The position numbers were made by a program, and so were the translations under genes. Below, piece after piece: positions 27,116-36,468 of a DNA stretch of 64,000 nucleotides (positions are counted from its first letter, which is position 1; every line of letters begins with the position of its first letter). Location: contig NZ_AP024488.1 of assembly GCF_021654575.1 (NCBI RefSeq), positions 2,480,001 to 2,544,000 of the forward strand. The letters are read 5' to 3'. Under the pieces are notes generated by a model. The model worked only from the letters and a program-made list of their open reading frames with translations, did no database searches and was not told the origin of the DNA. Origin of the DNA: Desulfoluna limicola (GTDB lineage: Bacteria; Desulfobacterota; Desulfobacteria; Desulfobacterales; Desulfolunaceae).

Positions 27116-27191
27116 TCCGGTGAAAGCCTATCTCACATGGTGTCGGAATGCATAGATGCATCCCCGGTCATCCGACCCTACCATGGATGAT

Positions 27192-27299
27192 ATATTAACC
27201 CGGCAACTATATACCCAACACTGACCAATGTGGAACCAACTGATTTCTCAATGTGAAACCGTCCCACGACAGTCATGCGTTTAACCGCCGGGTTAATAT
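27192..27299. repeat. MITE-like element family C, copy 1
   Basis: A 108-bp element with terminal inverted repeats ATATTAACCCGGC / GCCGGGTTAATAT. The inner sequence GACAGTCATGCGTTTAA recurs, in reverse orientation, in the copy at 50613. Confidence 0.85.
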
Positions 27300-27377
27300 C
27301 ATATCGGGGTAAAGCCACAAATCACCCCTAACCTGTCAAGCAGCCGGGGAAGACGGGATAGAAAGCAGCCATTGTAA

Positions 27378-27479
27378 CCCCACGGGCGAAGCCCGTCAGG
27401 GAATGTGACGTACCCGAGGTACGAGGCAACGAAGCATTCCCAAACCGCTTTCGAGGTGGCTCACCTCGCCGCCGGAGGC
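27378..27479. repeat. Family A repeat downstream of the alpha-2-macroglobulin gene
   Basis: CACGGGCGAAGCCCGT module, GAATGTGA...GCATTC module, then CTTTCGAGGTGGCTCACCTCGCCGCCGGAGGC; ends about 45 nt downstream of the minus-strand stop. Confidence 0.8.
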
Positions 27480-27525
27480 AACTCTTTTCCATAACCGATG
27501 TCCTATACCCTATCCCCTGCCTCGA

Positions 27526-30500
27526 TTATTCCACCTTCATCACCTTGCCGCTGTCACCGCCCCCCCGGATCTCGGGTTTGTACATGGACTCGGCAAAGGG
27601 TGGCGGGACGGTGAAGGTGCCGGGGGAGACGGCGCGAACCACGTAGAATAGGTTGAACTCCCGATCTTTGGTAAGATGGACGGCGGCGGCGAAGCGGTCT
27701 TCCCGGTACTCGGCGTGGACGAGGGGGTTCTCCTCAACATGACGCCAGACGGGCTTGCCGCGGACCACGGTCTCATCGGCGTGGATGCTGTGCTCAAAGT
27801 TGGGGTTTTCGATCTCAAAACCTGCGGGGAGGAAATCGACGACGAGGGCGTCGGGAACCTTCTCACCTGCGTTCACTCGCAGGTTCACGAGCATGAGGCT
27901 GCCGGAGGGAACGGTTTCGGGATCCAGGCTGCGGCCATCCAGGGCAAAGTACTCGCGGGAGACGGCAATGCTCTCATCCATTCTGGCCGGAGGGGTCTTG
28001 CTGTAGCCGGTCACCACAGAGGAGACGAACAGCGGGTTTTTCACCTTGGAGGTCAGGGTGAGGCCTTTTTCAAGGGTCTCTGCCGTAAGGTTCATGACAA
28101 AGGGCCCCTTGGTTTTGACGTCTCGGGCCTCGGTGCCTTGGGTGACGGCAAGGGAGACGGTTTCATCGTGTTGCGCAAAGGCCAGGGCCAACCGGAAGAG
28201 AGAAAACCGCTCCTGGGTGTTCACCCACCAGCTTTTACGGATTTCGTCTTCAAGGGTATCGAGGATCCCGGCCATGGCGGGCACCTCGATCTTGTGCTCG
28301 GTGAAAAGGGCCACGGTCATGGCAAGATCCCGCAAGGTGCTCCCGTAGTCGCGGCGCCAGTGTTCATCATCGGGCAGGATGGCCAACGCCTTTTCTGCAG
28401 CAACGGCACTTCTTCGCTTGTCTCCCGACACCTTCAGGGCCAGGGCGAGGCGGGCCACGGAGAGGGGATCGGCGGCGTCTTCCAGGTGATTGTCGGCGAG
28501 GGTGCGCATGGAGGCGAGGTGGCCTTTTTGAACGCGTGCAAGGTTAAAGGCGGCGTAGCTCCGCACGGCAAAGGAGGCGGCCCGGTCCCCGCGTAAATCC
28601 CCTCCGGGCCCTTTGACAAGCCAGGTGCGCTGACGGCCAAGGCCTTTGCGCAGGGGGTCCATGGGAACGGTGACACCCATTTCGCGGGCGGTGAGCAGAA
28701 AATCCACGGCGTAACAGGAGAGCCATGGGTCTTCGGGGCTCATGGCGTTCCAGAGGCCAAACCCGCCGTTGTACCGCTGCATGGAGATGATGCGGGCCAC
28801 GGCTTTGTCGAGGATCTCCCGCCTCTTCTCGGGTTTGATGGGCTTGATGCCCATGGCTTTTGCCCGATCGGGCAGAAGCCACAGCTGGGGAAACGCCCGG
28901 CTGGTGGTCTGTTCCAGGCAGCCGTAGGGGTATTGGAGGAGACCGCTGACGTACGCGTCGGTATTCAGGGGCAGCTTTGTGGAAATCTTCACGGCTCCGC
29001 CCACGGTGACGGGGATAAGGTCCGCCATGGCCTTGGCGTCCAGGGAGAACGTCTCACCGGTGTTGAGGCGGATGCGAGTCTCACGGGCCTCTCCGGGGTA
29101 TCCGGGACGCACGGGGAACTGGGTGGAGACGCTCTTTTGTGCTCCGTCTCCGGTTACGGTTAAAGTCACCTCTCCCACGCCGTAAGGCTGCTGGGTCTCA
29201 TCACAGACGGCTGACACCGACCAGGTCACAATTTTGCGCGCCTTTTCTGCGAGCACCACCTCTTCGGGTTCGGTGTCGATGCAGATGGGCCCCTTTGTCT
29301 GAACTGTGACGGTGTACCCGGCCTCCCCCGCCACCATACGGCTCAGGTCCGCGGTAAGGGTGGAGACGTCTCCGGGGGCCATGAATCGTGGGGTGGAGAG
29401 CTGCACCACAAGGGGCGGGGTAACGGTGGTTTCGGAGTCGGAGGAGCCGAAATGGGTGTCGTCAAAGGCGACGGCCATGAGACGGATCTTGCCTGAAAAC
29501 TCATCCAGGGGGATGTCAGCGGTGATCTTCCCGCTGCGATCGGTCTCAAAAGGTCCCAAGACTTTCGAGAAGAGTTTTACTTCAGCCTGGGGCTTGCCGC
29601 CGCCCAGGGTCGGATCGCCGTCGCCGCCGAAACGGATGGCGGCGGACATGGCCGCATCGGTTTCAATCACTTTTCCATAGAGATCCGTACTCTGGACGCC
29701 ATACCATCTTCGGGCAAAGAACCAGTCAAAAGGATCCGGTGTGGCGTAGCCGGTGATGCCAAGGATGCCCACATCCACAGCGGCAAGCCAGACGCGCCCA
29801 TAGTGGGGCTGATCGTCTTTTTTTACCGTAACAGTCACAGGCAGGGGGGCTTCCTTCTGCCAACCGGAATCGGCATGGATCTCCACATCAATGCGTCGGT
29901 CGGTTCGATCCAGGGGGAAGTGCTGAACCCCCAAGGCTCGCAAGGGTGTTTCGGGGTCTTTGGGAGCGGTTTTCCTCAGCACCACGGCGCTGACGTAGAT
30001 ATCGTGGCTCTTCCACGCCGGGTTCACAGGGATCTCAACCTCGGTGCCAGCCTTTGCGACGGAGAGTCGCTTTGACCAGAGCAGGCTCTTTCCCTCCACC
30101 ATCACCAGGGCCTCACCCTCATCGGGAGGCACCACCGTGACCCTGGCCACATCGCCGGGCTGGTAGCCCCTTTTATCAAAGAGGAGGTTCACCTTGGCGG
30201 GATGGGGTGAGCCCTCGGATCCTCCGTATCCGTAGCCCGAGGAGAGGGAGACGGTTGCGGAGTAACCGGTTCCGGGGTCCACAGCCTCGATGATGTAATC
30301 TCCCCTGGGGAGCTCAAGGGTTTGGGACACAGGGCCTTCGGGAACATCAATGAAGGATTCGGCAAAGGTGTAGCGCTTCTCTGTGACGCGATACTGCCAT
30401 CCGGACCCCTCGCTGTACTCCCAGTAGCTGTTGCGATCGTTCCTGATCACCTTGACAAGGAGCTGGGTCACGGCCACGGGGTGACCTGTGGCATCGGCCA

Positions 30501-32310
30501 CCACGAAACCCAGGGTGTGCTTTTCCAGCTCACCGGAACCGCCCTGGCCGCCCTGATACCGAATCCCCGGCATGCGCTTGGCAGGCAGCCAGAGAAGGGA
30601 AAAACGACGGGTCACGGGCCTTCCCCCGCTTTCAAACAGGCTCACCGCCGAGGTCACGGCCAGGGGCGAGCGGCTCTTACCCGCCTCCTCTTCCACGGTA
30701 AAGGCGCCTTTGCCCTCGGCATCCAGGGTGATGGAGCCCAGCTCGGACGTGGAGTGAAAGGTGGCGTCCTCTTCCAGGCCGAAGAGAAAGTCCTTGAGGT
30801 TTTCGGGAAAACAGGCACGCTTGGTCCGAAGGGTGACCTGCCCCTCGGCACGGTTTCCGGCGGCTGGGGCCCCGTAGAGGTAACGCCCCTCAACCTTCAG
30901 ACTGTGGGCCATCTTCTTCACCAGCACCGACTTGTCCGACGAAAGCTCCATGGCCATGCGTTCCGGCAGAAACTCCTCCACCTGGAATTCAAAGGTGGAG
31001 ACCGGGCTCACCTTGCCAGGACGCAGCCGCACATCGGCCCGCCACCGTCCCGTGGGGGCATCCGCCGGGATGAAAACCTCTGTGGAAACATACCCGGAGG
31101 CCCCATCAGCAGCAAGGGTCTCCTTCCTGAAGACCTTTCCGCCGGGCTTCACCCAGCTCACAAACAGGTTCTTCACGTCCACAGGCTTGCCGTCGTTGTT
31201 CCGTACCAGCAGGGAGAGGGAGACGGTTTCGGCAGGTCGATAAAGGTCTCTGGGACCAAAGGCGAAGATCTCTACAAGCCGATCTTTTCGGCCGGCCACT
31301 TCAAACTCCGAAAGGTCGTTCTTGGGCGCCTGCGTAGAGAGAAAGGCAAGGTCCGCCTCCCCTTCCGCACGAATCAGCACCGTTTTTTGGGCTTGCCCCC
31401 CACGGGTCCTGAACAACCCCTGGTCGTTGGTGAACCCGTCCACCAGCGTTCGCCCCTTGGAGTCAATCAGCTTTACCCAGATCCCGGGAAGAGCCTTGCC
31501 GTCCCTGAGAGAGGAAGCCGTCACCACCGTCTCTTCCTGGTAGGTACGAACAGAAAGGCCAATGTCGGTGACCATAAAGAACGTGCTCTGATACGCATAC
31601 GCGAAGGTTCCGGGACGCTTCATCACCGCAAAATAGAGCCCGGTTTCAGAAAGAGGCCCAATCTCACGGATGGGAATATGGCGCACCACCCGTCGGTTTT
31701 TCACCGGGTCGAGAACGAATCGGGCCGAATAAACCAACGTCCCGTACTTCGGCATATCCTCCAATCGATAGAGCCCCATGGTGTCCGTGGGATTCCGCCA
31801 TTCCGTAAATTGCCTCAACCCCTCTTCGTTGATACGGAAAAACTCCATGTCCACTTCGGGCACATTCACCGTGGCCACGGGCAGCCCCCCGCCTAGCCCC
31901 CTGGGCAGCACAAGGCCACGTCCCGAAAAGCCCACCACAGGCTCCACCTTCCGGGTTGCCACCATGCGCACCACCTGCTCGCTGAGCCGCTCCCCGGAGG
32001 CAGCCATCACCCCTTCCAGAACCGTGACCGTATACGATGTTTCAGCCTCCACGTGGGGATACCAGAGGCGCCTGCCATCATCTGACAGCACCCAGGCACC
32101 GTCTGCAAGCCCGTCCCCCACCGTCACCCGGAGCAATCCGTCCTGCCGGACACCCCGGGAAAGCGGCTCGGAAAACAGCACCGACAGCGCCGGGCCGTTC
32201 TCATACTCCCGCTCACCGATGTCCAGAACACGGAAACCGTCAGCCGCAAAGGACAACGAGGCCGACAACGCCATAACCAAAATAAGGAGTGGGAAAACGA
32301 TTCGTTTCAT
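27526..32310 (-). CDS. Bacterial alpha-2-macroglobulin family protein with thioester motif
   Basis: A 1594-residue exported protein. The signal peptide is MKRIVFPLLILVMALSASLSFA; its end has no lipobox cysteine. A series of macroglobulin (MG) domains follows, including GPRDLYRPAETVSLSLLVRN and DERGY-like repeats. The thioester motif lies in YPYGCLEQTTSRAFPQ (Cys about 1131), in the alpha-alpha toroid domain that includes MQRYNGGFGLWN. Alpha-2-macroglobulins trap proteases that cleave the bait region, with the thioester linking to the attacker. Most thioester-bearing bacterial homologues are lipoproteins encoded beside penicillin-binding protein 1C; here neither lipobox nor pbpC is present. 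AAGGATCC precedes the ATG at 32310. Length fits the family. Confidence 0.92.
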   Translation of the reverse strand: MKRIVFPLLILVMALSASLSFAADGFRVLDIGEREYENGPALSVLFSEPLSRGVRQDGLLRVTVGDGLADGAWVLSDDGRRLWYPHVEAETSYTVTVLEGVMAASGERLSEQVVRMVATRKVEPVVGFSGRGLVLPRGLGGGLPVATVNVPEVDMEFFRINEEGLRQFTEWRNPTDTMGLYRLEDMPKYGTLVYSARFVLDPVKNRRVVRHIPIREIGPLSETGLYFAVMKRPGTFAYAYQSTFFMVTDIGLSVRTYQEETVVTASSLRDGKALPGIWVKLIDSKGRTLVDGFTNDQGLFRTRGGQAQKTVLIRAEGEADLAFLSTQAPKNDLSEFEVAGRKDRLVEIFAFGPRDLYRPAETVSLSLLVRNNDGKPVDVKNLFVSWVKPGGKVFRKETLAADGASGYVSTEVFIPADAPTGRWRADVRLRPGKVSPVSTFEFQVEEFLPERMAMELSSDKSVLVKKMAHSLKVEGRYLYGAPAAGNRAEGQVTLRTKRACFPENLKDFLFGLEEDATFHSTSELGSITLDAEGKGAFTVEEEAGKSRSPLAVTSAVSLFESGGRPVTRRFSLLWLPAKRMPGIRYQGGQGGSGELEKHTLGFVVADATGHPVAVTQLLVKVIRNDRNSYWEYSEGSGWQYRVTEKRYTFAESFIDVPEGPVSQTLELPRGDYIIEAVDPGTGYSATVSLSSGYGYGGSEGSPHPAKVNLLFDKRGYQPGDVARVTVVPPDEGEALVMVEGKSLLWSKRLSVAKAGTEVEIPVNPAWKSHDIYVSAVVLRKTAPKDPETPLRALGVQHFPLDRTDRRIDVEIHADSGWQKEAPLPVTVTVKKDDQPHYGRVWLAAVDVGILGITGYATPDPFDWFFARRWYGVQSTDLYGKVIETDAAMSAAIRFGGDGDPTLGGGKPQAEVKLFSKVLGPFETDRSGKITADIPLDEFSGKIRLMAVAFDDTHFGSSDSETTVTPPLVVQLSTPRFMAPGDVSTLTADLSRMVAGEAGYTVTVQTKGPICIDTEPEEVVLAEKARKIVTWSVSAVCDETQQPYGVGEVTLTVTGDGAQKSVSTQFPVRPGYPGEARETRIRLNTGETFSLDAKAMADLIPVTVGGAVKISTKLPLNTDAYVSGLLQYPYGCLEQTTSRAFPQLWLLPDRAKAMGIKPIKPEKRREILDKAVARIISMQRYNGGFGLWNAMSPEDPWLSCYAVDFLLTAREMGVTVPMDPLRKGLGRQRTWLVKGPGGDLRGDRAASFAVRSYAAFNLARVQKGHLASMRTLADNHLEDAADPLSVARLALALKVSGDKRRSAVAAEKALAILPDDEHWRRDYGSTLRDLAMTVALFTEHKIEVPAMAGILDTLEDEIRKSWWVNTQERFSLFRLALAFAQHDETVSLAVTQGTEARDVKTKGPFVMNLTAETLEKGLTLTSKVKNPLFVSSVVTGYSKTPPARMDESIAVSREYFALDGRSLDPETVPSGSLMLVNLRVNAGEKVPDALVVDFLPAGFEIENPNFEHSIHADETVVRGKPVWRHVEENPLVHAEYREDRFAAAVHLTKDREFNLFYVVRAVSPGTFTVPPPFAESMYKPEIRGGGDSGKVMKVE

Positions 32311-32392
32311 GGTGGGATCCTTTTGAAGGGACTGCTTGAAAACGTGCCGTCTATGGTAAAATACGGGTAAACCGAAAAGCTTGCCTCCGGCG

Positions 32393-32550
32393 GCGAGGTG
32401 AGCCACCTCGAAAGCGGGTTTGCGAATGCTCCCGCCCCTCGTTCCTCGGGTCGATCACATTCGCTGACGGGCTTCGCCCGTGAACAACAACGGAGGTTAA
32501 ACAGCCTCCTTCGTGTAGCCCGAAGGGTGCTTCGTGACCTTCATGGTTTA
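32393..32550 (+). repeat. Family A repeat, long form
   Basis: GCCTCCGGCGGCGAGGTGAGCC, then the GCGAATGCTCCCGCC...GATCACATTCGC module, GACGGGCTTCGCCCGTGAACAAC-type hairpin, and a CCCGAAGGGTGCTTCG tail. This is the fullest linear order of modules in the window. Confidence 0.85.
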
Positions 32551-32647
32551 TGCCTGTTAAACAAGCTATGAGGGCACCAAATCCCGCTTAACCTTGACCT
32601 GAATGACTCCGGCGGGGAAGTAAACGAAACCACTGTAGTTAAAAACA

Positions 32648-32780
32648 CCTCAAAAGCGGGTTCGCAAATGCCCCCGCCCATCGTTCCTCGGGTCGATCAC
32701 ATTCGCAGACGAGCTTCGCCCGTGAACAACAACCGTGGTGAAACAGCCTCCTTCGTGTAGCCCGAAGGGTGCTTCGCGGT
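32648..32780 (+). repeat. Family A repeat lacking its GCCTCCGG end
   Basis: Starts within CTCAAAAGCGGG and repeats the same modules as 32393-32550 nearly word for word. Confidence 0.8.
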
Positions 32781-33005
32781 TTAGGGCCTGTCAATCATAC
32801 CATAAGATGTCTAAAGCCCACGTGGCGTTCACCGGAATAACTCCAACCGGCGGCTCTTTACGCCGTCTTCCCCGGCTGCCAGAAAAAGTGGAAATCGCTG
32901 TATTGCTGTAACGTCAGATGACATATCACCCTTTGGGCATTCAAATGACCGGGGATCCATGCAGTCAAGCCCACAAAGCCTGAGGCTCACACAACGTCAG
33001 CCAAG

Positions 33006-33089
33006 GCAAATGCAGTTTGGCCCGAGGAACGAGGGACAAAATGCATTCGCAAACCCGCTTTCGAGGTGGCTCACCTCGCCGCCGGAGGC
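33006..33089 (-). repeat. Family A repeat downstream of the TPR gene
   Basis: Inverted copy ending CTCACCTCGCCGCCGGAGGC, about 90 nt beyond the stop of the minus-strand TPR gene. Confidence 0.8.
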
Positions 33090-33181
33090 TTGGCTTTTTT
33101 TCCGACATTGATCATAGAAGGCAAACTTTCTCTGTGATTACCACAACAGGGGCATTGCGACCATGATCTGGCTCACACCCG

Positions 33182-34378
33182 TTATTCCACCATCGCTGCG
33201 TAACGGTCGGCTTCGGTGTTGTCTCCTTTGGTGCGGTAGATCTCGCTTACGGCCTGATAGGCGTAAGGGGCTGTGGACGGGTCTTCCACTGCGAGTTTGA
33301 GATAGCGTTCGATGAGGGAGACAGAGGTGTCGCCATCTTCTTTGAGAAGGTTGGCGTAGGTGAGCTGGATATGTGAAGGGGGGCGTTTGCCGCAACCGGT
33401 GCAGCGGCCAAGGGAGGTTTCCAGGAGTTTTCGGGCCTCCTGAACGTCGCCCTTCTCTTTTTTGATGCTGGAGAGAAAAAAGGCGATGTTGTCGTCCCAC
33501 TGATTGTTCAGATGTCCGAAAAGCCAGGTTTCAGCTGCATCGCCCTCACCGAGTTCGGAGAGAAGCCGTCCTTTGAGCAGGATCAGTTCCACGGGGGTAT
33601 CACTCATGGCGCCGAGGTTCTCATCCAGAGTGGTGAGGGCTTTTTGCGGCTCTCCCTCTTCGAGATAGAGGTGGCACAGGAGTTCCACGCCATGGGTGTG
33701 AGAAGGGTGGTGGGCCAGAAAGGTGCGCAGGAGTCTTTCGGCCTTTTCATTTTTTCCGAGGTTATGACAGGCCGCGGCCAGTTCCAGGGGGACGTAGCTG
33801 GAATCCCCGTGCTCTGCCAGGGCCTCGTCCAGGGCTTCTTCGGCTTCGACAAACTGCCCGGTGTTCAAAGCGTTGTAGCCGTCCCGAAAGGCATCACAGT
33901 ATTCTACATAAGCTTCGCCCTGCGCTTCGGAAAGGGACATGCAGAGGGCTTCAAAGGCCTGGTCCTCTTCGGTGTAGGGGTCCTCTCCTAGTGGCTCATC
34001 GTCATCCCACTCGTCACCCTCTTCTGCCATGGAGCTGCTCAGCTGTTCCATAAGCTCGGCAATGGCCTTTTTCGTCTCATCCTCCGTGGCCAGCTGACCG
34101 GCCAAGTGCAGCAGGTGATGCGCTTCGGCGTCGATACCGGACTCATAGAGCTCTCCGGCGTTTTCCAAGTGCTCTTTGGCCAGGGATTCCCCGCAACCGG
34201 CATACTTCTCTTCAATGCGGCTCAGGAGCGTTTCCTGGCCGGCCTCGTTGCCGGCGAGTTTCTCAAGGGCTTTGGCGTATTCGGTGCGGGCAGGGCCGAA
34301 CTGTTCGGAAAGAACCAGGGCATCGCCCTTTTTCTCGAGGTCTTCGGGTGATTTGACAAAAAGTGAGAAGAGACCCAT
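33182..34378 (-). CDS. TPR-repeat protein, cytoplasmic
   Basis: A 398-residue acidic helical protein with tandem TPR-like repeats, for example LVLSEQFGPARTEYAKALEKL, GQFVEAEEALDEALAEHG, LGKNEKAERLLRTFLAHHP and EGEPQKALTTLDENLG. A CTGCGKRPPSHI zinc-ribbon-like pair occurs near residue 340. No signal peptide or membrane helix. I start at ATG 34378, with AAGGAA 6 nt upstream, giving MGLFSLFVKSPEDLEKKGD. TPR proteins mediate protein contacts; the partner is unknown. Monocistronic, with family A repeats on both sides. Confidence 0.8.
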   Translation of the reverse strand: MGLFSLFVKSPEDLEKKGDALVLSEQFGPARTEYAKALEKLAGNEAGQETLLSRIEEKYAGCGESLAKEHLENAGELYESGIDAEAHHLLHLAGQLATEDETKKAIAELMEQLSSSMAEEGDEWDDDEPLGEDPYTEEDQAFEALCMSLSEAQGEAYVEYCDAFRDGYNALNTGQFVEAEEALDEALAEHGDSSYVPLELAAACHNLGKNEKAERLLRTFLAHHPSHTHGVELLCHLYLEEGEPQKALTTLDENLGAMSDTPVELILLKGRLLSELGEGDAAETWLFGHLNNQWDDNIAFFLSSIKKEKGDVQEARKLLETSLGRCTGCGKRPPSHIQLTYANLLKEDGDTSVSLIERYLKLAVEDPSTAPYAYQAVSEIYRTKGDNTEADRYAAMVE

Positions 34379-34727
34379 GACGGTTCCTTTCAATGTGAGG
34401 TAAACGAGTTGAATATATCTTTAAAGGAAAGGCAACAAGGTGAGCCACCTTGAAAGCTGGTTCGCGAATGCTCCCGGCCTTCGTGCCTCAGGCCGATCAC
34501 ATTCGCTGACGGGCTGCGCCCGTGGACAATGATTGCTATGGTTCCACAGGCAAAGGGCAAACAACGAACAGGTGCTGTTCTTGTTTCATAAGTCCAATTT
34601 GCACATACGCTTTATTCATCGTGAGTAGAGAGCAGCGATTCGTCGGCCTGCGCCTGTATCCGTGCTTTTTATGGCAGAACTTAGCGACACCAACCCGATT
34701 CACTGCTCACCATTCACTGAAAAAGCC
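34379..34727. other. Intergenic region with family A repeat
   Basis: 34434-34527 is a diverged family A element (AACAAGGTGAGCCACCTTG..., GCGAATGCTCCC...CACATTCGC). The rest of the 350 bases shows no gene. Confidence 0.6.
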
Positions 34728-36104
34728 TTACACGTCCCCGTTGAAAAACGTCTTATGCAGCGCGCGAACGGAAGATTTGAGATCCTCTTCCTGAACGATG
34801 AAGTAGAGGGCCACCGGCGAAGGACCGAAAGCGATCATCTCCACGTTGATATCGGCGTCGTCCATGGCGGAAAAACAACGGGCTGCCACACCTTTGCGGG
34901 TATTGAGCCCCTCCCCCACCATACAGATAAGGGCCACGTCGTCTTCCCTTGACACCTTTCGAAAAGGGTAAGGGGTCAGCTTTTCCAGAATCGCATACCC
35001 CTGGTCCATGTCATTTTTATCCAAAAGCAGGGAGATACAGGTCTGGGAAGTCACCACGGACTTGATGTTGATCCCACTGTCGGTGACGCTGCCTGTCACC
35101 TCGGCCAGCATGCCGGGACGGGCCCCAACGCCGGAGGCATACACCTTGATGATACCCACGCCGGTGTTTTGGGTCACGCTTTTGACGACATGCGTTGCCT
35201 CAGGGCTCTCCCCTGTGATGAGGCTCCCTTCGGCGTCAGGGTCCAGGGTGCTTTTGATGGCAATATCCAACCCGTAGCGGCGTACCGGCTCCACAGCCCT
35301 GGGGTGAAGGATCTTAGCACCAAAATAACACAATTCCGCCGCCTCGGCATAGGAGAGAACGGGAATCAGTTCCGCATCGGGCACCATACGAGGATCCGCA
35401 CTCATGAATCCGGCCACGTCCTTCCAGAACTCCAGGACTTCGGCCTCCATGGCCACGGTGGCCACGGCAGCGGAGTAATCGGTCCCACCCCTTCCGTAGG
35501 TGGTGATATTTCCCTCTTTGCTGATCCCGTAGAAACCGGGAACAAAGACCAGGGTCCCCTCAGAAAGAATGGGATTCAGGTGCTCCCTGAAATTCGCACG
35601 GGTCACCTCCAGATCGGCGGTGGCGTCTTCATACTTTCCGTCGGTGATCATCCCGATGTCCTGGGGCATGCGGCACACCGACTTGACGCCCCGTGAGTTC
35701 ATGGCACAGGTAAGAAGTTCGGCGCTGAAACGCTCTCCGTAGCTGCTGATGAGGTCGCGCATCTTGGGGGTGCTCTCTCCGGTGTAACTCAGGCCGTAAT
35801 AATACCGTTCCAGCCTCTGAAGGCCTTTGCCGAAGGTTTTGGAGAACGCCTTCTGGAGGTCATGATCGGAGATGATGTGCCGTGCCGTTGCCATATGCTT
35901 GGTTCGGAGCCGCGACATGAGAGGGGGAATGTTCTCTTCATCGGCCAGGGCATCGGCCATGCCGTCAATAAGCATGTCGGTGATGCCGTTGAGCGCCGAG
36001 ACGACGATAATATCGCCGCTCACCCGCTCTGCGAGAAGATCGAGAATGGATTCGATGGTCTTTTTGCCCTTAAGGCAGCCGCCGCCGATTTTAATCACTT
36101 TCAT
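34728..36104 (-). CDS. Aspartate kinase
   Basis: A 458-residue enzyme (EC 2.7.2.4) that phosphorylates aspartate, the first step to lysine, threonine and methionine. The amino-acid kinase domain shows KIGGGCLKG, SSYGERFSAELL and TTYGRGGTDYSAA, followed by FWKDVAGFMSADPR and a catalytic end HPRAVEPVRRYGLDIAIKST. Two C-terminal ACT domains (about 310-455) end with ARCFSAMDDADINVEMIAFGPSPVALYFIV, the usual feedback-binding region. The first glycine-rich motif reads KIGGGCL rather than the common KFGGTSV, a variant seen in the monofunctional group resembling ThrA/LysC. It is alone; its leader contains the strong hairpins at 36334-36445. Confidence 0.92.
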   Translation of the reverse strand: MKVIKIGGGCLKGKKTIESILDLLAERVSGDIIVVSALNGITDMLIDGMADALADEENIPPLMSRLRTKHMATARHIISDHDLQKAFSKTFGKGLQRLERYYYGLSYTGESTPKMRDLISSYGERFSAELLTCAMNSRGVKSVCRMPQDIGMITDGKYEDATADLEVTRANFREHLNPILSEGTLVFVPGFYGISKEGNITTYGRGGTDYSAAVATVAMEAEVLEFWKDVAGFMSADPRMVPDAELIPVLSYAEAAELCYFGAKILHPRAVEPVRRYGLDIAIKSTLDPDAEGSLITGESPEATHVVKSVTQNTGVGIIKVYASGVGARPGMLAEVTGSVTDSGINIKSVVTSQTCISLLLDKNDMDQGYAILEKLTPYPFRKVSREDDVALICMVGEGLNTRKGVAARCFSAMDDADINVEMIAFGPSPVALYFIVQEEDLKSSVRALHKTFFNGDV

Positions 36105-36333
36105 GGTGCTCGGGATTCTCCGTGAGGTTGCGTCGTCAATAATATTTCGTCTGTCTTATCACACCCCTCCGGGGGCGAACAAGGGCAAGGTGAGCCAGCG
36201 CAGTACCCCATGGAAATACGACAAGCCCAGGAACGCCAAACGCCTGTAAGGTATTCTTATAGCAACGACGGAGACCAGGCATGAAATTAGGGGGCGTTTG
36301 AAATAAAGAAAGGGAGGCTGGAAGAGGGAGAGA

Positions 36334-36445
36334 GGGCCATCCACCGAAATAAACATGCGGGGTGGATGGCCCCGAATCGAACCTTCGAAAGAAAGAGAAG
36401 CACCCGGACCGCTCTCCGGCCGGGGCGATACCTCTCACTTTCGAA
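36334..36445 (-). promoter_or_regulatory. Structured non-coding segment between satP and aspartate kinase
   Basis: On the minus strand two strong hairpins follow the satP stop: TTCGAAAG-bounded (36384-36391 with 36438-36445) enclosing CCCGG..CCG/CGG..CCGGG, and then GGGCCATCCACC (36334-36345) with GGTGGATGGCCC (36361-36372), a perfect 12-bp stem. The second can alternatively pair as CGGGG/CCCCG. It may terminate satP or act as a leader for aspartate kinase; I do not recognise a lysine riboswitch or tRNA. Confidence 0.45.
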
Positions 36446-36468
36446 ATGCAGAATATGACAGCTTGCGC

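Larger units (their letters stand above)
32311..33181. other. Long repeat-filled intergenic region
   Basis: About 870 bases with no credible gene. Three family A stretches fill most of it (32393-32550, 32648-32780, 33006-33089), including repeated GCTTCGCCCGTGAACAAC and CCTTCGTGTAGCCCGAAGGGTGCTTCG modules. The space between (32790-33000) shows nothing recognised. Confidence 0.7.

Noticed and set aside
30322..31896. A 524-codon open frame on the plus strand
   Set aside because: Antisense shadow of the alpha-2-macroglobulin gene, with no recognisable protein features.
32311..33181. Regularly repeated intergenic text that could suggest a CRISPR array
   Set aside because: Repeats are palindromic modules of different lengths with no uniform spacers, and no cas genes are present.
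36361..36445. tRNA-like text (GAATCGAACC) in reverse orientation between satP and aspartate kinase
   Set aside because: The T stem does not pair, and no D arm or anticodon arm of the right geometry exists; it is part of hairpins instead.
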